A DNA stretch of 64,000 nucleotides from positions 3,534,001 through 3,598,000 of the forward strand of contig NZ_CP163518.1 in NCBI RefSeq assembly GCF_041080625.1, read 5' to 3'. Each line of letters opens with the position of its first letter. Position 1 is the stretch's first letter. The position numbers and the translations under genes were made by a program. This document shows positions 33,659-42,868 of the stretch, piece by piece. Below the pieces are notes generated by a model, which was given only the letters and a program-made list of their open reading frames with translations, ran no database searches and was not told the DNA's origin. This stretch comes from Streptomyces sp. CG1 (GTDB lineage: Bacteria > Actinomycetota > Actinomycetes > Streptomycetales > Streptomycetaceae).

Positions 33659-34891
33659 TCACACGCCCAGTGCCCGAAGCCGCTCCTCGGCCCGCTCCGG
33701 CGCGTAGAGGTGTTCCACGACCAGCGCCCCCGCTCCGATGAGCGCGGCCCGCTCGCCCAGCCGCGAGGTGACGACGTCCAGGTGGGCCGTGGAGCGCGGC
33801 AGCGCCCGCTGGTAGAGCAGCTCACGCACCCCGGTGAGGAAGGGCGTGCCCGCGAGGTCGCCCGCGATCATCAGCACGCCCGGGTTGAGCAGGGTCACGA
33901 CCGTCGCCAGCACCACACCGACCTGGCGCCCTGCCTCGCGGGCCAGCGCCGTCGCCTCGGGATGCCCCGCGGCCAGCAGGTCCCGCACGTCCGCGCCGGA
34001 GGCGGCCGGCACCCCGCTCTCCGCCAGCCGCCGGGCCACGGCGCCCCCGCTCGCTACGGCGGCGAGACAGCCGTGCGAACCACAGCGGCACTGCGCGTCC
34101 GCGCCGATGCGGATGTGCCCGATGTCGCCGGCGCCGCCGTCGATGCCCCGGTAGATCGCGCCGTCCACGACCACCCCGGCGCCTATGCCCGTGGACACCT
34201 TGACCAGCACGAAGGCCGCGCAGTCGGGGTGTCCGGCGCGCTGTTCGCCGTAGGCCATGAGGTTGGCGTCGTTGTCCACCAGGACCGGGACCGCTTCCGT
34301 GCCGGTGTGCTCGGCGAAGGCGCGGGAGAGCCGGCCCCTTATGTCGTAGCCGTCCCAGCCGGGCATCATCGGGGGCTGCACCACCCGGCCGGTCCCGGTG
34401 TCCACCGGGCCTGGCACGGCGAGCCCGATGCCGCAGACCTCCGCCGCCGGACGCCCGGCCTTCTCCAGCAACCGGTCGAACCAGTGGCCGAGTTCGCCGA
34501 GCACCGCCTCCGGGCCGTCCTCGACGACCAGGGTCCCCGAGTGCTCGGCGAGGATCTCGCCGGTCAGGCCGAGGACGGCCGCGCGGGCGTGCCGGGTGTC
34601 CAGGTCGGCGGCGAGCACGACGGCGTGGCGGTCGTCGAACTCCAGGGTGATGGAGGGGCGGCCGCCGAGCGGTGAGCCGACCGGGCCGCCGGCGCCCTCG
34701 CGCAGCCAGCCGGCCCGGAACAGCCGGTCCAGGCGCTGGCCGACGGTCGCCCGGGACAGCCCGGTGACCTGCTGGAGCGCACCGCGTGTCACGGCCCGGC
34801 CGCTGCGCACCAGTTCCAGCAGCTCGCCGGCGCCGGCCTGGCCGGCCCGTCTGCCGGGCCTCTCCTGACGGTCGGTCATACGGTCGGTCAT
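33659..34891 (-). CDS. ROK-family transcriptional regulator
   Basis: 410 residues; ATG MTDRMTDRQERP with AGGGGG at 5 bases. N-terminal winged helix (LVRSGRAVTRGALQQVTGLSRATVGQRLDRLFRAGWLRE) then a ROK/glucokinase-like domain: LAADLDTRHARAAVL, GIGLAVPGPVD, VDNDANLMAYGE, the zinc motif IGHIRIGADAQCRCGSHGCLAAVA. This is the NagC/XylR-type regulator class, sugar-responsive. It diverges from two glucosidase-type genes across an AT-rich 142-bp gap, so those are likely targets. Confidence 0.93.
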   Translation of the reverse strand: MTDRMTDRQERPGRRAGQAGAGELLELVRSGRAVTRGALQQVTGLSRATVGQRLDRLFRAGWLREGAGGPVGSPLGGRPSITLEFDDRHAVVLAADLDTRHARAAVLGLTGEILAEHSGTLVVEDGPEAVLGELGHWFDRLLEKAGRPAAEVCGIGLAVPGPVDTGTGRVVQPPMMPGWDGYDIRGRLSRAFAEHTGTEAVPVLVDNDANLMAYGEQRAGHPDCAAFVLVKVSTGIGAGVVVDGAIYRGIDGGAGDIGHIRIGADAQCRCGSHGCLAAVASGGAVARRLAESGVPAASGADVRDLLAAGHPEATALAREAGRQVGVVLATVVTLLNPGVLMIAGDLAGTPFLTGVRELLYQRALPRSTAHLDVVTSRLGERAALIGAGALVVEHLYAPERAEERLRALGV

Positions 34892-35033
34892 GCGCACCCC
34901 CTTGTGTTTCCCAACCATGCATTACATATTGAGTTTTGCGTGTTAAATAGACGTAACTCTACGGTCGCAGCAACAGAACCGGTCGGCCCGGCCGGGCGTC
35001 TTTGTCTCCGCCTTCGTCTTCGGGGAGCCCCGA

Positions 35034-36689
35034 GTGGATCGCAGCACGCAGCTCACCGCCCGTCCCACGGAGTACGAGATCGCGTACGGTCCCCCGGCCT
35101 CCGCGGCGTCCTTACACGTCAGAGCGGCCAAGGTGCTCGACGCGAACTGGACGGGCAGCTCGACGGTCCCCTCCCGGAACCTGTATCCGCACCAGTGGTC
35201 ATGGGACAGCGCATTCATCGCGATCGGCCTGCGGCACATCTCCCCGCGGCGGGCCCAGACCGAGCTGGAGACGCTGCTGGCCGCCCAGTGGGCCGACGGA
35301 CGCGTCCCGCACATCGTGTTCAACCCCTCCGTACCGCTCGACGCGTACTTTCCCAGCCCCGACTTCTGGCGCTCCACCACCGCCGGTCGCCCCGCGGGCG
35401 CCCCGCGCACCGTACAGACCTCGGGCATCGTCCAGCCACCGGTGCACGCGCTCGCGGCCTGGCTGGTGCACTGCGCCGACCCCGGTCTGTCCCGGGCGCG
35501 CGGCTTTCTGGCCCGGGTCTATCCGAGGCTGGCCGCCTGGCACCGCTACCTGCTGCACCGCCGGGACCTGGGCGGCGCGGGGCTGGTGTCGGTCGTCCAC
35601 CCCTGGGAGCAGGGCATGGACAACAGCCCCTGCTGGGACGCCCCGCTCGCCCGGATCACCCCGGCCCCGGCCCGCACCTTCCGCCGCGCCGACCTCGCCC
35701 ACGGCGCACCCGAGGACCGGCCGACGGATCTGGACTACGGGCGGTACGTACGGCTGGCCGCCGACTACCGGGACGCCGGGTACAGGGATGGGGCGAGCGG
35801 GAGAAACGGGGACGGGGCGGGCGGGAGAGAGGGGGACGGGGCGGGCGGGAGAGAGGGGGACGGGGCGGGCGGGAGAAACAGGGCCTGGGAAGGCGAGTTC
35901 GCCGTCGAGGACCCCTCCTTCAACGCCCTGCTCATCGCCTCCGAGCACGCACTGGCCCGGATCGCCGGGGAACTGGGCGCGGCGGGCACGGCCCGGCACG
36001 CGCGCGCCGAACGTCTGACGGCGGCACTGGTGGACCGGCTGTGGGACCCGGCGGCCGGGATGTTCCTGTGCCGGGACCTTCGGAGCGGGGGGTGGATCCG
36101 CGAGCGCGGCGTTTCCGGGGCGGCCGGCGGGCAGGGGGCGTCCGGGCCGACGCGCGAGCAGGCGGTATCCGGCCGCCTCATCCGTGAGCGCGGGGTCTCC
36201 GGGCTGATCCCGCTCGTTCTGCCCGGGCTGCCGCGTGACGTGGCCGGCGCGCTCGTCCGTACGCTGGGCGGACCGCACTTCGGGCTCGGTGGGCGTACCC
36301 GGCTCGTGCCCAGCTACGACCTGCTCGGTGAGGCCTTCGACCCGCACCGGTACTGGCGTGGCCCCGCCTGGTTCAACACGGGCTGGCTGGTGGAGCGGGG
36401 CCTGCGCCTGCACGGCGAGCGGGAGCGGGCCGACGCGTTGCGCGCGGCCCTGCTCCACGTCGCCGACGCCACCGATTTCGCGGAGTACGTGGACCCGTAC
36501 ACCGGCGAGGCCTGCGGCGCGACCGGCTTCGGCTGGACCGCCGCGCTCGCCCTCGATCTGCACCATGAGCTGCATCGCGAGCGAAGCCAGGAGCTGCACA
36601 AAGACCTTCCCAAGCGCCCCGGCGCGGGCGTGTCCAAGGCGGCCACCGGCACGTTCGACAGGAGTGACGAGGGAGGAGACCGGGGATGA
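35034..36689 (+). CDS. Glycoside hydrolase, MGH1/GH63-like (alpha/alpha)6 barrel
   Basis: 551 residues. Conserved blocks: YPHQWSWDSAFIAIGLRHI, PHIVFNP, ISGIVQPPVHALA-like segment (TSGIVQPPVHALAAWL), VSVVHPWEQGMDNSPCWD, YDLLGEAFDPHRYWRGPAWFNTGWLVERGL and CGATGFGWTAALALDL. These fit mannosylglycerate/glucosylglycerate hydrolase-type GH63 members. In the middle lies a Gly/Arg-rich insertion from a 24-bp repeat (8 residues GREGDGAG) that would not be expected in the catalytic core. No signal peptide, so cytoplasmic. Overlaps the next gene by 4 bp. Confidence 0.8.
   Translation: MDRSTQLTARPTEYEIAYGPPASAASLHVRAAKVLDANWTGSSTVPSRNLYPHQWSWDSAFIAIGLRHISPRRAQTELETLLAAQWADGRVPHIVFNPSVPLDAYFPSPDFWRSTTAGRPAGAPRTVQTSGIVQPPVHALAAWLVHCADPGLSRARGFLARVYPRLAAWHRYLLHRRDLGGAGLVSVVHPWEQGMDNSPCWDAPLARITPAPARTFRRADLAHGAPEDRPTDLDYGRYVRLAADYRDAGYRDGASGRNGDGAGGREGDGAGGREGDGAGGRNRAWEGEFAVEDPSFNALLIASEHALARIAGELGAAGTARHARAERLTAALVDRLWDPAAGMFLCRDLRSGGWIRERGVSGAAGGQGASGPTREQAVSGRLIRERGVSGLIPLVLPGLPRDVAGALVRTLGGPHFGLGGRTRLVPSYDLLGEAFDPHRYWRGPAWFNTGWLVERGLRLHGERERADALRAALLHVADATDFAEYVDPYTGEACGATGFGWTAALALDLHHELHRERSQELHKDLPKRPGAGVSKAATGTFDRSDEGGDRG
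35797..35883 (+). repeat. 24-bp in-frame tandem repeat in the MGH1-like gene
   Basis: Three full 24-bp units starting GCGGGAGA (35797-35820, 35821-35844, 35845-35868) and a partial fourth to 35883. The second and third units are identical; the first and last share GAAAC instead of GAGAG. Each unit adds eight residues, so the frame is kept. Confidence 0.9.
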
Positions 36690-38623
36690 GCGACCGGCAT
36701 CATCTGCTTGTGCACGGGGCGACGTTCGCCACCGTGGGCGACCGGGGCGACATCAGCGGAGTCCGGGGCGGTGGTTCCCCGGACGGGTTGTTCGTACGAG
36801 ACGCCCGGCATCTCAGCCGCTGGCAGCTGACCGTGGACGGCGCCGTGCCCGAGGTGCTCACCCCGGTCACCGACAGTGACGCGGCCCGCTGTGTGCTGGT
36901 CCCGCGCGGCGGCCGGCAGGAGCCTCCGGCGCACACCCTGTTCCGCCGGCAGGCCGTCGGCGACAGCTCGTTCGTGGAGTCGCTGCGGGTGACCAGCAAC
37001 CGCCCGGAGCCGACCACGGTCCGGCTCGCCATCACCGCCGACGCCGACTTCACCGACCAGTTCGAACTCCGCTCCGACCACCGCACCTACGCCAAGCCCG
37101 GCGCCGTACGCTCCCGTGAAGTCCTGGACGACGGCATCGAGTTCACCTACCGGCGCGCCGAATGGCAATCGCGTACGACCATCACGGCCGACCCCGCTCC
37201 CGACGCCGTGGAGGAGACCGGCACCGGCGCCCGGCGCCTGGTGTGGACCCTCGGCCTGGATCCGCACGGCACCACCGAGCTGGTGCTCCGGGTGATCGCC
37301 CGCCCGCACGGCGAGCGGCGCGCCGTGCGTGTGCCCCGCGACCCGGCGTCACAGGACGAGCAACTCCTCGCTGCGGAAGGGGAGTTCATGGAGGGCGTGG
37401 CCTTCCCGAGCAACTGGCCGGAACTGGCGGCCGCCTGCGCGCGCGGCCTCGCCGACCTGGCCGCGCTCCAGGTGCCGGCCACCGGACCGGACGGCGAGGA
37501 ACTGCGCGTCCCGGCCGGCGGCGCCCCCTGGTTCCTCACCCTCCTCGCCCGCGACGCCCTGCTCACCTCCCTGTTCGCGCTGCCGTACCGCCCGGAGCTG
37601 GCCGCCGCCACGCTCCCCGCGCTCGCCGCGACCCAGGCGACCGGCCCCGGCCTGTCCCCGGTCGCCCAGCCCGGCAAGATCGTGCACGAGGTACGCCATG
37701 GCGAGCTGGCGCACTTCCGCCAGGTGCCGTTCGGGCGGTACTACGGCTCGGTCGACGCGACCCCGCTGTTCCTGATCCTGCTCGGCGCGTACACCGAACG
37801 GACCGGGGACCAGATCCCGGCCCGGCGCCTGGAGCCGCACGCGCGTGCCGCCGTGGGCTGGATGCTGGACCACGGCGGCCTGACCTCGCGCGGCTACCTC
37901 GTCTACCGCGCCGACGAGGGCGGCCTCGCCAACCAGAACTGGAAGGACTCCCCCGGCGCGATCTGCTGCGCCGACGGCACCCGGCCCACCGGCGCGGTCA
38001 TGGCGGCGGGCGCGCAGGGCTACGCGTACGACGCGCTGCGCCGCACGGCGTGGCTGGCGCGCACGGCGTGGGGCGACGCGACGTACGCGGCGCTGCTGGA
38101 GCAGACGGCAGCCGATCTGCGGGACCGGTTCCAGCGGGACTTCTGGATGCGGGAGCACTCCTTCCCGGCGCTCGCGCTGGACGGCCAGGGCCGCCAGATC
38201 GACGCGCTGGCGTCCGACGCCGGGCATCTGCTGTGGTCGGGGCTGCTGGACAAGGAGTACGGCGAGGTGGTGGGCCGACGGCTGCTGGAGCCGGACTTCT
38301 TCTCCGGGTGGGGGGTACGGACGCTGGCCGCGGGGCAGGCGGCGTACCACCCGCTCTCGTATCACCGGGGTTCCGTGTGGCCGCATGACAACGCGCTGAT
38401 CACGTTGGGGCTCGCGCGGTACGGGCTGCATGACGAGGCCCGTACGGTGGCGCGTTCGCTGATCGACGCGGCGACGGTGGCGGGGCATCGGCTGCCGGAG
38501 GTTTTGGCGGGGTACGGGAGGGACACGCATCCGGAGCCGGTGCCTTATCCGCATGCGTGTGTGCGGGAGTCCCGGTCGGCCGCGGTTCCGCTTGCATTGT
38601 TGACGGGGGTGGGTGGGGTTTAG
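36686..38623 (+). CDS. Glycogen-debranching-type amylo-alpha-1,6-glucosidase
   Basis: 645 residues. N-terminal GDE_N domain (LVHGATFATVGDRGDISG, GLFVRDARHLSRWQLTVDG) and an (alpha/alpha)6 C-terminal domain: LARDALLTSLFALPYRPEL, TYFWPHDNALI-like HRGSVWPHDNALITLGLARYG. Annotated relatives are glycogen-debranching or trehalose/amylo-glucosidase proteins. It shares an operon with the MGH1-like hydrolase (ATGA overlap) and is divergent from the ROK regulator; together they likely process a storage or compatible-solute glycan. Substrate not established. Confidence 0.85.
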   Translation: MSDRHHLLVHGATFATVGDRGDISGVRGGGSPDGLFVRDARHLSRWQLTVDGAVPEVLTPVTDSDAARCVLVPRGGRQEPPAHTLFRRQAVGDSSFVESLRVTSNRPEPTTVRLAITADADFTDQFELRSDHRTYAKPGAVRSREVLDDGIEFTYRRAEWQSRTTITADPAPDAVEETGTGARRLVWTLGLDPHGTTELVLRVIARPHGERRAVRVPRDPASQDEQLLAAEGEFMEGVAFPSNWPELAAACARGLADLAALQVPATGPDGEELRVPAGGAPWFLTLLARDALLTSLFALPYRPELAAATLPALAATQATGPGLSPVAQPGKIVHEVRHGELAHFRQVPFGRYYGSVDATPLFLILLGAYTERTGDQIPARRLEPHARAAVGWMLDHGGLTSRGYLVYRADEGGLANQNWKDSPGAICCADGTRPTGAVMAAGAQGYAYDALRRTAWLARTAWGDATYAALLEQTAADLRDRFQRDFWMREHSFPALALDGQGRQIDALASDAGHLLWSGLLDKEYGEVVGRRLLEPDFFSGWGVRTLAAGQAAYHPLSYHRGSVWPHDNALITLGLARYGLHDEARTVARSLIDAATVAGHRLPEVLAGYGRDTHPEPVPYPHACVRESRSAAVPLALLTGVGGV

Positions 38624-38669
38624 CGCCGTCGGGGTTTCCGTGGTGCCTTCGCTGCGGGTTGTCCGTGGT

Positions 38670-38722
38670 TGCTCGCGCCCACGCGGCGGAGCCGCATATC
38701 CGCACAGCCCCGCGCCCCCCAG
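38670..38722. repeat. Second copy of the Streptomyces dispersed repeat
   Basis: GCCCACGCGGCGGAGCCGCA... and CCGCGCCCCCC match the block at 7511-7555 (GCGGCGGAGCCGCA, CGATACGGCTCCGCGCCCC). It lies in the 197-bp gap between the glucosidase and sulfatase genes. Confidence 0.7.
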
Positions 38723-38820
38723 GGGGTTGTATTTGCCCGGTGTTTGCAAAGTGCTGTGAACAGGGGTTGTGGGGTGGCCGTACGGAGTGACGTCACGGGT
38801 GTCGTACGGAAGGACCTCGG

Positions 38821-40632
38821 GTGTCTCAGGACACGAGCACGCGCCAGCTGGAAACCGGAGCACCGGACGACGACGCCCCCGTCGAAACGCCCGCGCCCAC
38901 TCCCCGCCCCTCCCGGCGGCCGTGGGCCGCCTGGCCGCGGAGGCCCTGGATCGCCTGGCGGACGCGTACGCGGCGCTGGCGGGAGGAGCATCCCGAGGTC
39001 GTCCGGGTGCTGTCCGGCACGGTCAGCGTGCTCGCCGCCGCCCTGGTCGTCGCCGCGCTCGTGATGCCGAACTCCATGGACGGGCTGGAGCTCTCGACGT
39101 TTGTGCGGATACCGGCGGAGGGCGTGATCGGGGCCGCCGTGATGCTCGCGCTGCCGCGCCGCCCTCGGGTGGTGCTGGCCGTCGTGTCCGGGATCGCGCT
39201 GGCCGCGCTGACCGTGCTGAACCTGCTCGACATGGGCTTCAACCAGTACCTGGGCCGCGGCTTCAACCCCGTCCTCGACTGGAGCCTGCTCGGCGACGCC
39301 CAGTCGTATCTGGTGGACTCGCTGGGCCGTACGACCACACTCGCCGTCACGGCCGGGGTGATCGTCCTCGTACTGCTGCTGTTCGCGCTGCTGTCGCTGT
39401 CGACCGTCCGGCTCGCCAACCTGCTCGCCCGGCACTCCGGCATCGCGACCCGGGGCACCCTGATCGCCGGCGTCGTCTGGATCACCTGCTCCTCGCTCGG
39501 CGTGCAGATGTCCGGCGGGCCGGTCGCCGTCGACCGCACCGCGACCGCGCTGAAGGGGCAGGTCCGGCAGGCGCGGAACACCCTGCGGGACCAGGCGGAG
39601 TTCGAGAAGGTGGCCAGGGTGGACGCCTTCGGGAACACCCCGGGCAGCCAGCTGGTGCCGGATCTGCGCGGCAAGGACATGATCTTCACGTTCATCGAGA
39701 GCTACGGCCGGAGCGCGGTCGAGGACCCGATCATGGCACCCGGGGTCGACAGCACCCTCGACGCCCGCACCAAGGCCCTGGCCAAGGCCGGTTTCCACGC
39801 CAAGAGCGGCTGGCTGACCTCGGCGACGTACGGCGGCAGCAGCTGGCTCGGGCACTCCACCACCATGTCGGGCCTGTGGATCAGCGACCAGCAGCGCTAC
39901 CGCACGGTCATGGCCAGCGACCACATGAGCCTGACCGACGCGTTCAAGAAGACCGGCGCCTTCGACACCGTCGGCGTCATGCCGGGCGTGCAGAAGGGGT
40001 GGCCGGAGCAGAAGTGGTACGGCCTGGACAAGGTCTACAACGCCTTCCAACTCGGCTACAAGGGACCGAAGTTCAGCTGGTCGACGATGCCGGACCAGTA
40101 CACGCTCCAGCAGTACCAGGACCGCGTGCACAGCAAGAAGCCGGCCGACGGCAGGTCACGGATGTCGCTGCTCATCCTGACCTCCAGCCACACCCCCTGG
40201 GCGCCGATCCCCAAGATGGTCCCCTGGGACCAGCTGGGCGACGGCTCGGTCTTCGACTCCATCGAGAAGGCGGGCCACCCGTCCACCTACACCCTCGCCG
40301 ACGACACGCACACCAAGGAGGAGTACGGCAAGTCCGTCCAGTACACGGTGACGGCGCTGACCGAGTGGCTGGAGCGCTACGGCAACGAGAACACCGTGCT
40401 GGTCTTCCTCGGCGACCACCAGCCGAACGCCCACGCCAGCGGCAACCGCGCCAGCCGTGACGTGCCGATCTCGATCGTCGCCAAGGACCCGAAGCTCCTG
40501 GACAAGATCGACAGCTGGGGCTGGACCGACGGCCTACGGCCCGCGCACAACGCGCCGGTCTGGAAGATGAGCGCGTTCCGGGACCGTTTCCTGACGGCGT
40601 ACGGCTCGACCCCGCACCCGAAGAAGGGCTGA
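38821..40632 (+). CDS. Membrane-bound sulfatase/phosphoglycerol transferase-like protein
   Basis: 603 residues, GTG start. Basic N-terminal tail (~70 residues, Pro/Arg-rich), about five membrane segments between residues 65 and 215, then a large extracellular alkaline-phosphatase-superfamily domain. Motifs: IFTFIESYGRSAVEDPIM (metal ligand Glu), SATYGGSSWLGHSTTMSG with the likely Thr/Ser nucleophile region, and VFLGDHQPN (metal His). This architecture resembles lipoteichoic acid synthase-type proteins; actinobacteria use it for polymer or lipid modification. The exact acceptor is unknown. The gene ends against dus with no gap. Confidence 0.85.
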   Translation: MSQDTSTRQLETGAPDDDAPVETPAPTPRPSRRPWAAWPRRPWIAWRTRTRRWREEHPEVVRVLSGTVSVLAAALVVAALVMPNSMDGLELSTFVRIPAEGVIGAAVMLALPRRPRVVLAVVSGIALAALTVLNLLDMGFNQYLGRGFNPVLDWSLLGDAQSYLVDSLGRTTTLAVTAGVIVLVLLLFALLSLSTVRLANLLARHSGIATRGTLIAGVVWITCSSLGVQMSGGPVAVDRTATALKGQVRQARNTLRDQAEFEKVARVDAFGNTPGSQLVPDLRGKDMIFTFIESYGRSAVEDPIMAPGVDSTLDARTKALAKAGFHAKSGWLTSATYGGSSWLGHSTTMSGLWISDQQRYRTVMASDHMSLTDAFKKTGAFDTVGVMPGVQKGWPEQKWYGLDKVYNAFQLGYKGPKFSWSTMPDQYTLQQYQDRVHSKKPADGRSRMSLLILTSSHTPWAPIPKMVPWDQLGDGSVFDSIEKAGHPSTYTLADDTHTKEEYGKSVQYTVTALTEWLERYGNENTVLVFLGDHQPNAHASGNRASRDVPISIVAKDPKLLDKIDSWGWTDGLRPAHNAPVWKMSAFRDRFLTAYGSTPHPKKG

Positions 40633-41790
40633 TCAGCCTCCGGAGGTGTCCAGCTCCGCGTCCTCGCTGACGCCCGCGCAGTCGTACGGGTCCTTCAGCC
40701 AGCCGTCCGGCAGCACCACCCGGTTGTTGCCGGACGTACGGCCGCGCGGACCTTCGGCACCGAGCGGCCAGGCCTGGTCGAGGTCCAGTTCGTCCAGGCC
40801 GGCCCGCAGCTCCTCCAGCGAGGACGTGATCGCGAGCCGCCCCCGCATCTCGGAGCCGACCGCGAAGCCCTTCAGGTACCAGGCGACGTGCTTGCGGAAG
40901 TCGATCACGCCCTTGGACTCGTCCCCGATCCACTCGCCGAGCAGGCGGGCGTGCCGGACCATGACGTCGGCGACCTCACGCAGCGCAGGGCGCGCACCGC
41001 ATCCATCAGTGCCTCCGGCACGGGCGTCCGTACGCCCCTCGAAGGCGGCGACCAGGTCCGCGAACAGCCAGGGACGGCCAAGGCACCCGCGCCCCACGAC
41101 CACCCCGTCGCAGCCGGTCTCCCGGACCATCCGCAGCGCGTCCGCGGCCGACCAGATGTCACCGTTGCCGAGCACGGGGATCTCCGGCACGTGCTCCTTC
41201 AGGCGTGCGATGGCGTCCCAGTCGGCGGTGCCGCCGTAGTGCTGGGCGGCCGTACGGCCATGGAGCGCGATCGCCGTGACGCCCTCCTCGACGGCGATAC
41301 GGCCGGCGTCGAGGTAGGTGATGTGATCGTCGTCGATGCCCTTGCGCATCTTCATCGTCACCGGCAGATCACCGGCGCCGCTCACCGCCTCGCGCAGGAT
41401 CGCGCGCAGCAGGTTCCGCTTGTACGGGAGGGCCGAGCCGCCGCCCTTCCTGGTCACCTTGGGGACCGGGCAGCCGAAGTTCAGGTCGATGTGGTCGGCC
41501 AGGTCCTCCTCCGCGATCATGCGGACGGCCTTGCCGACGGTCGCGGGGTCGACGCCGTACAGCTGGATCGAACGCGGGCGCTCGCTCGCGTCGAACCTGA
41601 TCAGCTGCATGGTCTTCTCGTTGCGCTCGACCAGCGCCCGGGTCGTGATCATCTCGCTGACGAACAGGCCCTTGCCACCGCTGAACTCCCGGCACAGGGT
41701 GCGGAAGGGCGCGTTGGTGATGCCCGCCATGGGTGCGAGCACGACGGGCGGCATCACGGCGTGCGGGCCGATGGAGAGCGGGTGGGTCAT
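40633..41790 (-). CDS. dus: tRNA-dihydrouridine synthase
   Basis: 385 residues. Flavoprotein reducing uridines in tRNA. Motifs: APMAGITNAPFRTLCREFSG, LNFGCPVPKVTRKGGGSAL with the catalytic Cys, VTMKMRKGIDDDH, and VPVLGNGDIWSAADAL. The C-terminal helical domain is present. Single-copy in many actinobacteria. Its start is 70 bp from the regulator gene's stop on the same strand. Confidence 0.94.
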   Translation of the reverse strand: MTHPLSIGPHAVMPPVVLAPMAGITNAPFRTLCREFSGGKGLFVSEMITTRALVERNEKTMQLIRFDASERPRSIQLYGVDPATVGKAVRMIAEEDLADHIDLNFGCPVPKVTRKGGGSALPYKRNLLRAILREAVSGAGDLPVTMKMRKGIDDDHITYLDAGRIAVEEGVTAIALHGRTAAQHYGGTADWDAIARLKEHVPEIPVLGNGDIWSAADALRMVRETGCDGVVVGRGCLGRPWLFADLVAAFEGRTDARAGGTDGCGARPALREVADVMVRHARLLGEWIGDESKGVIDFRKHVAWYLKGFAVGSEMRGRLAITSSLEELRAGLDELDLDQAWPLGAEGPRGRTSGNNRVVLPDGWLKDPYDCAGVSEDAELDTSGG

Positions 41791-41860
41791 CGTCAGGGCT
41801 CCGGACGGATGGAGGGCACAGGGACACGGGGCAAGGAACCATTGTCCCTCACCCGGCCGG

Positions 41861-42766
41861 TCACCCGTCCGCCAGCCCTTCCAGCCGTTCCAGCCGTTCC
41901 TCGCTCTCCTCGTCGGCGGGGATGTACGCGACCACGCGGTGGGCCGGGGACTGTGGCGCCAGCCACATGTTGCGGTGTTCGAGGCGGATCAGGCCGACCA
42001 CCGGGTGCCGGTACCGCTTGACGTGCGGGGACATCGGCGCGACCTCGTGCCGTCCCCACAGCTCGCGGAACTCCCCGGAGACCGCCAGCAGCCGGTCCAG
42101 CTGCTCCTTCCACGCGGGCTCGGCCACATGCTCGGCCATGCCCGCCCGGTACTTGGCGATCAGGTCCCGCAGCATCTCGTCCCGGTCGAGGAAGTCCCGC
42201 TTCCAGCGCTCGCTGGTGGTCAGCAGCCACAGGCAGTTCCGCTCGGCCGGCGGCAGCTCGGCAAGGTCGCCGAAGAGCTGGGCGAAGGGGCGGTTGGCGG
42301 CGAGGACGTCGTACCGGGCGTTCTGCAGGGCGGCCGGGTAGGGCGCGAGCCGTTCGACGACCTTCCGCGCGGACGTGGAGACCACCGGGCACTCGGGGTC
42401 GGTGCGCGGGTCGGCGGTCCCGGCGAGGGCGAACAGATGGGCACGTTCGGCGGGGTCCATGAGCAGGGCGCGGGCGACGGCGTCCAGCACCTGCGCGGAG
42501 ACATGGGTGGCGCGGGCCTGCTCGATCCACGTGTACCAGGTGACGCCGACCGCGGAGAGCTGGGCGACCTCCTCCCGGCGCAGTCCCGGCGTACGGCGGC
42601 GCGGGCCGCGCGGCAGGCCGACCTGCTCCGGGGTGATGCGCTCGCGCCGGCTGCGCAGGAAGGCGGCCAGCTCCCGGCGCCGGACGTGCTGCACCTTCGG
42701 CTGCTCCGTGCGGATGTGCTGCGCTTGCGGCTGCTCCGTGCGGTGTTCCGGCGCTGCGATGCTCAT
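41861..42766 (-). CDS. XRE/MmyB-like transcriptional regulator, copy 1
   Basis: 301 residues. N-terminal HTH (LAAFLRSRRERITPEQVGLPRGPRRRTPGLRREEVAQLSAVGVTWYTWIEQAR) then the MmyB-type ligand-binding domain (RYDVLAANRPFAQLFGDLAELPPAERNCLWLLTTSERWK... LIRLEHRNMWLAPQSPAHRVVAYIPADEES). It diverges from an MFS exporter across 102 bp containing an operator. Both gene and partner have close paralogues at 45852-48262, the whole pair being duplicated. Confidence 0.92.
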   Translation of the reverse strand: MSIAAPEHRTEQPQAQHIRTEQPKVQHVRRRELAAFLRSRRERITPEQVGLPRGPRRRTPGLRREEVAQLSAVGVTWYTWIEQARATHVSAQVLDAVARALLMDPAERAHLFALAGTADPRTDPECPVVSTSARKVVERLAPYPAALQNARYDVLAANRPFAQLFGDLAELPPAERNCLWLLTTSERWKRDFLDRDEMLRDLIAKYRAGMAEHVAEPAWKEQLDRLLAVSGEFRELWGRHEVAPMSPHVKRYRHPVVGLIRLEHRNMWLAPQSPAHRVVAYIPADEESEERLERLEGLADG

Positions 42767-42811
42767 GGACCAAGGGTGCCGTCCCGCCGTAGCCCGGTTC
42801 CAGTTGGTGCC

Positions 42812-42842
42812 GGTACCTGGATGAGCACCGCCTGGTACCCGG
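42812..42842. promoter_or_regulatory. Operator of MmyB/MFS module 1
   Basis: GTACCTGGATGAG-CACCG-CCTGGTACC. The pattern TACCnGGATGAGnACnnnCTGGTACC is found again in module 2 (46776-46804). GGTACC flanks give a partial dyad. It lies between the divergent starts. Confidence 0.65.
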
Positions 42843-42868
42843 CTGGGAGCTGTCCCAGAGTCGAGGGC

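Noticed and set aside
33418..33741. 107-codon plus-strand frame in the ppdK/ROK gap
   Set aside because: No ribosome site, no conserved pattern, and its end is antisense to the ROK gene.
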